This document shows, piece by piece, positions 33,104 to 44,966 of a stretch of DNA of 64,000 bases. This DNA is from Panax quinquefolius (lineage: Eukaryota; Streptophyta; Magnoliopsida; Apiales; Araliaceae): contig CM035151.1 of assembly GCA_020205615.1 (NCBI GenBank), positions 11,804,565 through 11,868,564 on the forward strand, read 5' to 3'. The notes beneath the pieces are model-generated. The model ran no database searches. It was given only the letters and a program-made list of their open reading frames with translations, and was not told the origin of the DNA. A program made the position numbers and the translations under genes. Position 1 is the first letter of the stretch. Each line of letters opens with the position of its first letter.

Positions 33104-35716
33104 TGTAAGACCCCAACTTATTATTAATGAAATTAAATTTTCTCTTTATTATTTTAAAATAGTAAGGGGTTGATTTGATTAATGTGGATAGTTATGGGTA
33201 AAATACGCAAATATTTCAAAATAAGCAAGTGGTATAAAATATTCATTGTTGTTTGGGAATATTAGTTTTGGTCGTGGAATATTCTTATTGTCGGGAATAT
33301 TAAATGCGACGGCCGCGATGAGATTTTGGGCCCCATAACTGAGCGATTAGATGAAGAAAACGACAAATATAAGTGGTTTAAAAATAATCTGGCAGTAGTT
33401 ATTACTGCAGATTATCTTGTTAAAATACTCGGTGGTTAAAACACGAAGATAGCACCAGTATTGCACCAATTATTGATTCTTACGAAGAAGGCACTACTTA
33501 ATAATGGTTACGATAATTCTTTGTTCAAAGATTTTATTGATTTAATAATTCTTTGCGTTGATATTTTATATTGTCATTGTTGTTTCATAATTGTCATTAC
33601 ACGTATTTTTCATTATCGAAGCAATAATTCATATTATCTCAATAATATTATTAGATAACATTATTAGCAATGTCTAAAAAGTTCATCTTAAGGAGAGGTT
33701 TGGTCACCTAATTACTTGCTACCAAGAAGGAGAAATTCTTATTGAAAGCCCTCTCCTGAACCGCTTTTGGTTAATATTGTGATTCGTAATATTATTTGTG
33801 AACAATTAATTATTGATTCATATGATGAGAAAATATTAATTTTATGTGGATATAGATGGAGAAAATTTTTAATGTGACAATTGTTGAAAATTAAAATTTT
33901 ATCTTTTTCGATAAAATAATTCATTTAAATATATTATTATATTTTAATAATATAATAATGGTGATATTTTTACAAATTAATGTGGGATATATGAGTATCA
34001 CGAGGAGGAAGAGTATTTTGTTGCAATAAATGTTTAAAACATGTTAAACATGTCGGTTGGACCCCATTTATTGACTAAAATTTGATTATAAACAGAAAAA
34101 TCGTCTGTTTGTGGATTTCGATTGGCCAAATTTTGTTTAGAATTTGGAAAAACTTTATTCTGTGAAAGTTGTAGAGAATTGAATTTCCTATAAAAGCTCA
34201 TGAGATTCAAATTTTTTGATAAAGGGCTATTTATTATGAATTATTGAAGTTACGAAGCTCAAAAATAATTGATTTTGGAAGTTTTAATTATTTTATTAAG
34301 AAAAACGTTTTTATTGTTTTTTGGCACATGTGTGCACGCTGAAGTTTGGACCAGATTTGTGTGCGTAGGAAATTTGATTATATATATTATTATTATATTA
34401 AATTTTACTCGCTTTTGGTGTTCTAAAGCATTTTCCTATAAATAGGGTCTTTAGGTTAAATTGAAAATCACACCGTAAATCAAGTTTTCTCTCTCTCTAT
34501 ATTATCGAATGTATTCTTGTGAGTATTTTGAGTATACTTTGAGTATTGCTATCTGATTCAAAGTTCAAGTCATAGCTTTATATCCTGTTTCAACTAGAAA
34601 TCTTGTCTTTCATGTGTGAGGTAAGGGATATTATTTTTTGTAATGATATTATTTCTTCAATATCATTATCTTTGAAATATTGATCTGAAGTTTTATCAAA
34701 TTTGGAACTTTTGGTGTCTGAGTTACTATTCACGATATACGGCCTTTATTCATCGATACAACACCATTCACGAATCTCGATACTAGTGATTATTCATCAA
34801 AAATAAAATTTTCTTTTCGTCTCAAAATATCTATTCGGATACTAGCTTTGATTGATCCATGTTTTGATTATTCTTGAATTTTACACCACTATAATTATTT
34901 TTGAGGTATTTTGGACGTGGATAAAACAAATCCTTAATCCTTAATCCTTAATTATTTTCAGGCTATTTCACCATGCATTGTTGCTTTCGGATTCGCTTTT
35001 GGGCATCATCCTCATCTTAAATGATGATATTATGGAATATTTTGGCGTAGTAAAAGATGAATGATTTCGATGAATATCTTCGGGTCCAGAGTGCAAAGAT
35101 GAACATGTGTTTAGATGATACGACAATGACTAATCGATGAATATCTTCGTTTGAAGGCGCAAAATAATATTTGATTCCATATATCGATTGATGTTATAGG
35201 ATATAAAGATAGATGTTAAATTTTAAATTTAAATACATAAGAAGATAGTAGTTTGCATTTCATTTAACTTTCTAATGAATTATTATTTACAAGATGAATT
35301 TAAAATTTGTTCATTATGATATCAGATTCTATTAGATTTTTCCTCAAAGACTAATAACGATAATTTGTCAGATATTATCTTAGTCATGTATTCTTTATCG
35401 CTTAGAGCTCACCCTTTTCCTTTTGTTCCATTTTCTCCTCGTGAGGCTAAGCAAGTAATATAAAATCTTTGAAATGAAGGTGACCAGAGAGAGTGTAGTA
35501 TAGTAGTTCTCACCATTTTGTGAATATAATGATTCGATGTGATGATATTTGATATTGATAATATTTGGATTCAAACTCGATGATCGATGAAATTTGAAAT
35601 TCATATTGTGTTTAATATTTGTATTTCAAACGACAACTCTTAATGTAATAATAATAATCTATTTTGTTTTGATTTAAAATTTATTGTAATTATTAGATGA
35701 TACCTATTTTGATAGA
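33104..35716 (+). repeat. E3 3' LTR, decayed 3' end
   Basis: Family B LTR. Conserved U3 block at 33668-33780, TATA box at 34437-34445, 'tattcac' repeats 34720-34800, a decayed copy of the gaatatctt repeats 35030-35170. The last ~600 bases are heavily eroded and the usual ggggcgtcaca terminus is reduced to 'cctattttgatag'. Confidence 0.8.
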
Positions 35717-37407
35717 ATATAATTTGTTAAGAACTCATAACTCGTGAATATTCTTCTTTAAATAGTTAGACTTCAATAAATTTCAATTATGAAAGTTCCA
35801 AATTTGATAAAAACTTCAGATCAATATTTCAACATAATGATATTGAAGAAATAATATCATTACTTAAAAAAAATAATATCCCTTACCTCGAAAGATCAAG
35901 ATTTAAAAACAAATGATATATAGAAGCTATGACTTGAACTTGCAATATATAGCAATACTCAAATTATACTCAAAATACTCACAAGAATACGCTCGATAAT
36001 ATAGAGAGAAAACTTCAGCTTAAACAGTATGTAATTTTCAATTCTAACCCAAGACCCTATTTATAGAAAATCGCTAAACACCAAAAGTTAAAACAGAAAT
36101 TTAATTTAATATTATTATATATATCAAAATTCCATGCCACTCTTTACCATCTGATTTCAGCTCAATAAGCACATGTTACATTCTAGAAAAGTAAAAAAAA
36201 ACGTTTTTCTAATTTAAAATAATTTAAACTTCCAAAATCAATTATTTTGAACTTCTAACTTCAATAATTCACAATAAATAGCCCTTTTATCGAGAAAATT
36301 CAAACTTATGACTTTTTATAGGAAATTTAATTTCTCTACAACTTTGCGAAGAAAGTTTTTCCAAATTCCAAACAAAATTTTACCGAAATCTATAAACAGA
36401 TGATTTTTACAGTTATAATCAAATTTCAAGTCAATAAATGGGGTCCACCGACATGTTTAACATGTTTTAAACATTTATTGCAACAAAAATACTCTTCCTC
36501 ATCATATACTCATATATCCCACATTCATTAAAAAATATCACCATTATTATATATATTAAAATATAATAATATATTTAAATGAATTATTTTATCGTAAAAA
36601 AGATAAAATTTCAATTTCAACAATTGTCACATTAAAAATTTTCTCCATCTATATCCACATAAAATCAATATTTTCCTCATTATATAAATCAATAATTAAT
36701 TATTCATAAATAATATTACGAATCACAATATCGATAACGGTGCAGCTCCTCAAGAAAGAGGGGGCTTTCCAATAAGAATTTCTCCTTCTTGCCGCAATTA
36801 GGTGACCAAACCTCTCCTTAGAAAGAACTTTCTAGACATTGCCAATAATGTTATCTAATAATATTATTCGGATAATATGAATTATTGCATCGATAATGAA
36901 AAATACTTGTAATGACAATTATTTAAACAATGAATAATATAAAATATCAACGCAAAGAATTATTAAATCAATAAAATAAAATATCAATAGAATTATCGTA
37001 ACCATTATTAAGTAAAGTGCCTTCTTACGTAAGAATCAATAATTGGTGCTATACTGGTGCTACCGTGTTTTAACCACCGAGTATTTTTACAAGATAATTC
37101 AGAATAACTACGCCTGCTATTTTTAAACCACTTATATTTGTCGTTTTCTTCATCCAATCGCTCACCGTTATGGGGCCCACAAATGGTCAAGCTGTCGTAT
37201 TTAATATTCCCGACAAATCATTTAATATTCCACGATCAAACGAATATTCCCTAAACAATAATGAATATTTTATAACCACTTCGCTTATTTTGAAATATTT
37301 GCGTATTTTACCCCTAACTATCCACATTAATCAAATCAACCCTTACTATTTTAAAATAATAAATAGAGAAAATTAAATTTCATTAATAATAAGTTGGGGG
37401 TCTTACA
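35717..37407 (-). repeat. Family B LTR, 5' part, minus orientation
   Basis: Ends …ggggtcttaca at 37407 (the LTR start on the minus strand). Contains the conserved U3 block (36745-36845) and TATA box region (~36058, 'ctatttatag'). It continues the LTR piece 25723-26794 across E3. Confidence 0.8.
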
Positions 37408-38725
37408 AATATATCCTGTTTCATTTTTCAAGGTAAGAGAGATGTTATTTTATTAGAAAATGATATTATTTCTTCAATATAATTATCTTTGAAATATTGG
37501 TTGGAACTTTTATCAAATTTAGAACTTTTTCATGTCGGGGTTACTATTCATGAGTTACTATTCACGAGTTACTATTCACGAGTACTATTCACGTTAAGCG
37601 TGATGATGTTTTTTGTAAAATTTCTATCTTTTGAGGTCTGAGTTACTATTCACGATAATACGACACTATTCACGATACTGAAGACTATTCACGAATCACG
37701 ACACTATTCACGTAAAAATTAAATTTTTTTTTTCATGTCTAAGATTGCTCGGTTATGATTCCTATCTTTGATTGGATCTATGTTTTGATCATTCTTGAAT
37801 TTTACTCCACTCTGATTACTTATGAAGTATTTTTGAACTTGGATTGTTTAAAATACTGAATCCTTAATATTTGTTCTTTTGTTTCACCGGATTCGCTTTC
37901 TTTAAAATATTTTTCATCATCCTCGATCCTAAATGATGATATTATTGAATATCTTTGGCACCAGAGTGCAAAGATGAATGATTTCTTAATGAATATCTTT
38001 GGCCAGTAGAGTGCAAAAGATGAACAGTGTTGAAATGAAATACGACTACCCGATTGATTAATATCTTTTGGCCGTAAGTGCAAAGATGAACAGTGTTTAG
38101 ATGAACATGACCAATCGATGAATATCTTTGGCAGTAGTGCAAAGATGAATATTTGATTCCAAATATATATATTGATGTTACGAGGGATAAAATATCGACG
38201 ATGAACTTTTAAATTCATATATAGAAGATAGTAGTTTGCATTCTCTACTTAACTCTTCTAATGAATTATTATTTCACTGTGAAGATTGATTTAAAACCGG
38301 TTGTCTATCAGATTCTATTAGATTTTTCCTCATGAAGACTAACGATAATTTGTTGTATATTATCTTAGTCATAATATTCTTTATTTGGCTAGTTGAGCTC
38401 ACCCTTTTCTTTGTTGTTCCATTTTTTTCTCGGAGGCGAGAATGTAAATCGAAGTACTTAGTGGGGAATATGGAATGAAGGTTCTGAGAGAGTTTTTTAG
38501 TAGTCCTCATCATTTTGTAAAATAATATATCAATAATTGTGATGGGGATTTATTTGCGTGTGGATATTGTGTAGAAGACAATAATTGTATTTAAACTCAC
38601 ATATATATGTTGTATGCAGTATTTTGCACGACAAATGTATTAATAAAATTGTAGTTATTTCTGTACCATGTATTTGGCGACTCAGAATAGGTTGGATGGA
38701 ATGGACCTATTTTGGGGGCGTCACA
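37408..38725 (+). repeat. Outer family B LTR, 3' part
   Basis: Starts mid-LTR (atatcctgttt) and ends gggggcgtcaca at 38725, flanked by ggtta. 'tattcacg' repeats at 37545-37710; gaatatcttt repeats at 37940-38150. Its first ~190 bases repeat the last ~190 bases of 24031-25722, so the two halves come from different LTR copies. Confidence 0.8.
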
Positions 38726-38926
38726 GGTTAATTTTACATATTTACTAAATATTATATACAATATATAATAATAATTAATATAATTAATTATTTATTATTT
38801 ATTACATATTAATGATGTCACCTTGGGTAATAACTATCCAAATTAATCGATTGGATTAGTGACCCATCCACTTAATAACTTTTCCGGTTCGATGACCGGT
38901 CCGGATTTAAAAACATGGCCTCCGTC

Positions 38927-40170
38927 TATATATACCATTCACATGACCTGCCAACCGTTTGGTCTTTGGGGTCCTTTTAGTTTTTTTTTTTTCTTTTTAC
39001 CTCCAAAATTATACTAATATCTCACGCGACAATTTACAAGTAAAAATATTATTTGTAAGAATTATAATATCGAGATTATAAATTTAAAATTAATAATATT
39101 AATATTATAATTTTATATATTATAATCTCGAAATTATAATTTTTATTATATCTTTTTAATAGCGTATGTAACGAAATAATATTTTTGTGATATTAAATGA
39201 AATATTATTTTTATCATTGTGTCAAAATGATGAAACAAAATCTACTTGAGTTATGATTATTATAAAATTAATTTATTTGTTTTAATTATTTCCTCCAAAG
39301 TGATAGTTATTTATTTATTTGTTAACGCTTAAATTTATTCGCTCGTCAAATCATCAAACAACAAACTTAAAACTTGCATAAAAATTTGACACACCAAAAA
39401 ATTTGACGGTCGGGGTCGTCTGGATAAGTCAGAAACGTCAACAACGTAGATATATTATATATTTGTTGGAGTTTGATTTAACAGTTAATGTAATAGTATT
39501 TGTTTGTCATGATTAAATGAAGAGATAAGATATTGATGGGGTTGAATAGGAGTAGTCCCGTCCCGTCCGGTCCGGTCCGTAGGACATGAATGAGAGGAGA
39601 GAAGGCACAGAGGGCATAGTAGTAGTAGTTGTACAACCAGTCAACCACCACCATAATAATACTAGTAAGTTGTAACAAACGGCCAAACTGGGGACCTTCA
39701 CCCTCAGTCCCTCACTTAATAATAATAATAATAATTACCAAAACAAATTAAATTAAAAGGAAAGGAGAAACAATGACTGCTATTACTGCTACAATTTTTA
39801 TTTTTATTTTTATTTTTCAAAATCTGATGGGTTCTCTTTATTTTTAACCATTGATATTATCCAAATAAAAATAATATATCACCGAGCCTTCGGCTGCAGG
39901 ATGGTAGCACCACACCTTTGAACCTTGGCATTCACAAGTAATTGAGTTTAATTTCAATCTAAATTGACAAAAAAAATGTTAAAATAATAAATATTATTTA
40001 AAATATATATCGCCAAAATATATTTATTCTGATGTAATAGTTTTACTCGTCTTAATTTGTGATTGTGACTAAAAATTTATTCTGTTATTCGATACTGTTG
40101 ACTCACACACTCAATATGTTCTTGCAGGGGTGCTGAATTCTATATGTAAAAATGTTTGAATGCATATATT
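38927..40170. other. Unique intergenic DNA with palindrome and simple repeats
   Basis: 39061-39140 is a near-perfect 80-bp palindrome (see separate entry). AAT microsatellite at 39715-39735; short AGT run near 39620. A small block around 39885-39950 ('gagccttcggctgcagg') is less AT-rich. No gene recognised. Confidence 0.55.
39061..39140. repeat. 80-bp AT-rich palindrome
   Basis: The left arm attataatatcgagattata… pairs with the right arm …tataatctcgaaattataat around a centre at 39100/39101, with a few mismatches. It could form a cruciform, or be a MITE with abutting arms. Confidence 0.65.
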
Positions 40171-40202
40171 CTTTTATACAACCTTTGACTTTCACACTTA
40201 TT

Positions 40203-40300
40203 AATGTTAAATAAATACTACTACTAGTAAAAGTTTTTTAGTTGTTACTTTATTATACAAAAACATTGTAGAATAGTAGTAGTATACTTAACATTGAATA
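40203..40300. repeat. Short inverted-repeat element
   Basis: The left arm aatgttaaataaatactact pairs with the right arm agtagtagtatacttaacat. About 100 bp, non-coding, MITE-like. Confidence 0.45.
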
Positions 40301-40371
40301 CTTATTGTCACATTGACGTAGTTTCTTTTCCATACCTTTTCTTTCCCTCCTATACTTTTTATTCTTATCTC

Positions 40372-40636
40372 ATCTCTTCCTTCGATGTTTTAAAATGACG
40401 TAGTTGACTTTTTGCGCATATTAAAAAATATGATAAAATTATTCATATTTAAATTCTTATCTAATTACATAGTTTTCTGTACATTACTAGTGATGTTCCA
40501 TAAATATGCATAGAGAATATAAATATAACAATTAATTATAAATGTATTATAGACAAATTATTTAAAGTAAGTAGACATTTAACTTGGGACTAGCTGAAAT
40601 AGTAATAAAAACTTTTATCTTGAGACGGATGGAGTA
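40372..40636. repeat. Stowaway-like MITE
   Basis: The right end …ttgagacggatggagta is the well-known Tc1/mariner Stowaway terminus (complement of tactccatccgtctcaa). The left end 'tctcttccttcgat', followed by 'aatgacgtagttgactt', is a decayed partner. About 265 bp, no coding capacity. Confidence 0.65.
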
Positions 40637-40934
40637 ATCTATAAAGGTGCATTAGATAAAAAGTCTTTAAAATTTGGAAATGACAATATTATTCTCTACA
40701 ATTATTGTGGGCTTTCTTCTTCAATGTACATAGCATCTGCCAAATTCATGTTCCCATCAACGGTTACTACACATTGGATTCACTTATTCTCGACTGTACT
40801 GGACATGAATATGAATGTACCAAAGTCATTTTCCTAAGAAAAAGTCATGTAGTATGAATTAAGGAGAGTGGATGATCCATTTAATGAATGGTTGGAAACA
40901 TGTTTTTAAGCCGCTTTCAATTTTATAGATATTT

Positions 40935-41790
40935 CCGATTAAGGTTGTAAACGAGCCGAGTTGAAACAAATACAAAGTTACTTGAATTCGACTCGAAACG
41001 TTAAATTCATACTCGATTTCGACTCGAATTTGAAAATTCTACTCAGTTTCGACTCGACTCAAATATTTATTAATTACTTGAATTCGATTGGATTCGAATC
41101 GAATTATATTCAAACTACTCGTGAGTTTCAAATTCAAGATCGAGTCTCCACGTAATAACTAGCTTTATAATAAATATAATTATAAATTGAATTTGTTATT
41201 TTACTTAGAAATAAGAAAATATACTTACTATTACACTTTACAAATATAAAATTATAATTAAAAATAAAACAAAATAATAATAATAATTAAATATCCTAAT
41301 TTGATTTAATTTTGTATATATTATAAGAGAATGTATCAAGTATCTAATTGAATTTGTATCGATCGAGTATGTATCGAATCACAATCGAGAATTTGAATAG
41401 TTTGAATCTTAAACGAGTCGAGTATAACATTGTTTAGATTCTATTCATATTTTTATTTAAACTATTTTTTAAATTCAGATTTGGATCATATTATTAACTA
41501 ATCTATGACGGTTCAACTACTTTAAGTGTTAAAACGTTTAAAGGAAAATGACCCAATTATGAAAAAAATTGTTATTAATGTTAAGAAACCAATTGAGTTT
41601 TAGTTAAAAATCTTGTTAGTCAATCAATTTAATTTTATCTGGTTATAAATCAGTGAAAAATTTTATGCGGACATGATAATTGGATACGAGTGTTTTACAA
41701 TTTTACTTATTTATATTTTGGTCTCTAATAAGAGGTAAAAATATAAATAAATTAAATTATTAAATATCCAATTATCATATATGCATAGAA
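40935..41790. repeat. CTCGA-rich dispersed repeat and a MITE-like unit
   Basis: 40940-41470: 'gttgtaaacgagccgagtt', then many 'actcga/ttcgactcga' units, a common angiosperm dispersed repeat, also inserted at 3701-3991. 41665-41790: ends 'gataattggata' and 'tatccaattatc' are inverted, with the same interior as 4755-4880. Confidence 0.5.
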
Positions 41791-42158
41791 GAATTATAAA
41801 TCACATGATTATACCAGCTAAGTTGAGAAAACGTGTCACTATCCTTTTTCGTCCCATTTGGCATAGACCAAACAATGAAACAACAATGAGTTGCACAAGT
41901 TAAATTTACCAAAATTGCATAAAATATTTTTTGATCAATAAAAGTTATCAGAAATATGTTGTTCTAAAAACACAACGGAAAACCCAACAAAATGTTTCCT
42001 TAACCAACTTATAAAAATATATCACTATTATAAATTAGTATACTCCTATTTAATTTATTCCCTTGATATCAAAGGTCCTATAAACTTCTTTTTTTCCAGA
42101 CTATTTATGCAAACTAGTACGGATTTATTTTTCAAATGATATAATTTTTTATTTTTTA
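41791..42158. other. AT-rich intergenic DNA up to E5
   Basis: No features seen. The last five bases, tttta, are the expected left target-site repeat of E5. Confidence 0.5.
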
Positions 42159-44810
42159 TGTGACGCCCCCAAAATTAGATATACATCACTCATCTTGTGG
42201 TAATCGATATACTAGATGTAATTTAAATACAACTTACTAATATAACGTATGCATATATACGATATAAACCGTGATTTGAATACAAATATTGTTTACTTGG
42301 ATATTATACAAACTCAAAAGGAAAGTCCTCATTACAATTATTATCACATTTATTTCACGAATAGTGAGGACTACTAATCTTATCCTCCGGACCATTACTC
42401 CGCTCCTCGACTCGTCCAAATTATATTCTCATTTTCCGAAGAGAAACGAAAGAAGAAAGGGTGAAAGCTCAACTAGCTCAAGAAGAAATATTATGACTAA
42501 GATAATGCGAGAATAAATTATCATTAGCCTTCACAACAAATGTTAAACCGATAAAATATAATGAACATCAAGTTTAACTACAAATGAACCAAAGAATCCA
42601 TTAAAAGAGAGTCAAGAGAAAATAAAATCTACTATCTTTTATGATTTAAAAGGTTTTCATCATCATTATAAATGAGACTCAAACTTTAATAAATATTCCA
42701 CATCCTCGAATCACCCCTCGCACTACTACTACCCAGGATATTCTTTAAGATCACGACCACAATTATTCAATGCACTACGCCAAGAAGAATAGTTGTGTAT
42801 TCATTAATAATCACGATCACGCCAACAATCGTCCATCAATGCACTACTACCAATCGAGGATTTTTATCACATCATTTGTAACATTACTACTAATGATTAC
42901 AATCGAATAGCCTCTCAGTCATAATCATACCAAGTCCATCTACGCACTATGTGCGCCATGTATTTACTTTCAACATAATATAAATATGAGGATGATGACA
43001 ATGATATAAGAATTCAATAAAACAAGTTCAAGAATTATTTTATTCGTGAATTATTAACGTCCCAAATTGTCAACACGATCATCGTTTTGTAGAGTAAAAA
43101 ATTCAAGAATGATCGTAAGAATATTTCCATGAAAAGATCTCGGATGAAACGCAAATATCGAGGATATTCTACTAATTTCATGGAGTATAAAGTCAAAGTT
43201 TTAACCAACCGGTATAATAAAGATTGGAATAACAAAAGAAATCACCACGCATGCGATAGGTATCAAGACAGCAAAAGTTATTCCAATGTAATAATAAATA
43301 ACTAATTGTGTCCCACAGAAAACGCATGTAGAGCGAGTGATGTTCCAATGTAATAATAATAAAGATTTTAACCAGTGCCGTGTAAAACACATGCATCGGA
43401 TGTTCCAATGTAATAATAATAAAGACTTTTAATAATAAACAATGGAACCAGTCCTGTAAAAAACACACGTATACGTGATATTCCAAATGTAATAATAAAG
43501 AATGGAATAATGTAAGAAGATCACCAAGTATAGGGGATTCACATATCTGAGTTATTCCAATGTAATAAATAAGATTGGAATAATATAAGAATTTCACCAA
43601 GTATAGGTACGCCACAGATATCAAAGTTATGTATAGGGATGCCACTTTTTACAAAGTTATTCCAATGTAATAATAATGAATGGAATAATGTGTTTATCTT
43701 CATGAATAAGAAAGAATAACACCCTTACGAAGTACAACAAATAATATTCCCTACCTTAGAGAACCGAATATTGGAAAAGTGAAGAAGAAAATACTTTTCT
43801 TCTTTCTCTATATAGTTTCTCTCTACAGAGTTTCAAATGAATTCGTAAGAAATAATGAAGGAATGAGCTTTCTATTTATAGAAAAAAGCGAGGGTGGCTC
43901 TTGATCTTAACGAAGGGGTCAAAATGACTCTTGGTAATATTGAAGAGACAACTACTATTCATGAATGGGTAATTAACCTTTGGAACAATCAAGAGGCGGC
44001 TTAACTCTTGGTAATATCAAGGGATAACTACTATCAAAGAAGGTACTTACTATCGACGAAGGTAAATACTATCGATGAAGGTAATTACTATTCACAAAGG
44101 TAATTACTATTCACAAAGGTAATTACTATCGACGAAGAGACTCTTAGATGATGACATATGCCCCCATAAAATAATCAAACTTACCACAAACATCTCATAA
44201 TGCACTCTTTATATACATCAAGGATCAATAAATATTACCACAAATCATTTTATTTTTAATCAACACATTTTTAATCTTTCAACAATTATTAATCATTTAT
44301 AACTTGTCGTCTCAATTAATAATATAACATATTATACGATGATAATCGTGACAATAATTGAATCAATAATATAAGAGATATGATGCGATGAATTATCGTA
44401 GTAATAATTGAGTATAGCTAAGTGACTTCAATGGTAAAGATCGATAATTAATACCGTGTAACTACTACGCAACCACGCCAGACATCGTATTATTTTTTAC
44501 CACCGTAGTTCAATGCTTTTAACGGTAACACCTCCGACGTTATTTTTATAGAAAGATAATTTTGTCGCTTTTAACTACGACAATACTTTCGTTGTAGGGG
44601 TCTACTAATGATCGAGATTGGCCGTCATCTAATATTCCCCGACAAAAAGAATATTCCCCAACCAAACGAATATTTTATAACAACTTGCTTACTTTGCAAA
44701 ATTTATAAATATTACCCACAACTATAACATTATATCAAATTTATTCCTAAATATTCAAAATAATATTTATAGAAAATTCATCTTTATTTATAAAAGTTTG
44801 GGGTCTTACA
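42159..44810 (-). repeat. E5 3' LTR (family A variant)
   Basis: tgtgacgccccc at 42159 to ggggtcttaca at 44810, 2,652 bp. Minisatellite 43260-43690. Contains 43900-44160, a segment absent from E1's LTRs, with 'cttggtaatat' and 'ggtaattactattcac' units. The start of the same segment ('gggctcttgatcttaacg') is seen at 63900-64000 in the 5' LTR, confirming the pair. Confidence 0.9.
44040..44150 (-). repeat. 18-bp tandem repeat in E5 LTR
   Basis: About six copies of aaggtaattactatt(c/g)a(c/t), alternating between 'tattcaca' and 'tatcgacg' versions. Related in wording to the 'ttactattcacg' repeats of families B and C. Confidence 0.65.
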
Positions 44811-44966
44811 ACCTCCCTTCTTATGAAATTTTGCCCTCGAAATTAGGGTGCATTACGACTGGTATGTCGAAGAGGTAAGGATACCTTGATTTCATTTCAG
44901 ATTCTAACTCCCAAGTCATTTCCTCAACATCGTGGTTCCTCCACAAAACTTTGACTTGAGGTATAA
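44811..44966 (-). pseudogene. E5 polypurine tract and chromodomain end
   Basis: 44811-44825 holds the purine tract (minus: aagaagggaggt). The coding end reads IPQVKVLWRNHDVEEMTWEL then ESEMKSRYPYLFDIPV and 'NFEGKIS', the best-preserved chromodomain tail of the window. It is cut at 44966 by a solo LTR within the VIPQVK motif and resumes at 47737. Confidence 0.85.

Larger units (their letters stand above)
26795..35716 (+). mobile_element. E3: Ty3/gypsy retrotransposon, decayed
   Basis: 5' LTR (26795-28594), damaged primer site, gag, protease, RT, RNase H, integrase, chromodomain-like tail, polypurine tract, 3' LTR (33104 to ~35716). All domains are recognisable but broken by frameshifts. The left flank is aatag; the right end is too decayed to read a clean repeat (…cctattttgatag). 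It is inserted inside a minus-oriented family B LTR, in its 'tattcacg' tandem repeats. Confidence 0.85.
23662..38917. mobile_element. Small hAT-like element split by the E3 nest
   Basis: The left end cagggttttaaat (23662) and the right end atttaaaaacatg (ends 38917) are imperfect terminal inverted repeats. They are flanked by gcctcgtc (23654-23661) and gcctccgtc (38918-38926), an 8-bp repeat with one extra base. An 8-bp duplication and a CAGGG-type end are hAT features (family knowledge). The element's own DNA is 23662-24030 plus 38726-38917, about 560 bp, rich in accggt/ggtccg motifs and non-coding. The 14.7 kb between is the LTR nest. Confidence 0.6.

Noticed and set aside
37820..38218. 132-codon frame and other Lys/Ile-rich frames over the gaatatcttt arrays (45523-45714, 61901-62409)
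   Set aside because: Repetitive translation of the 38-40 bp tandem array; not conserved in frame.
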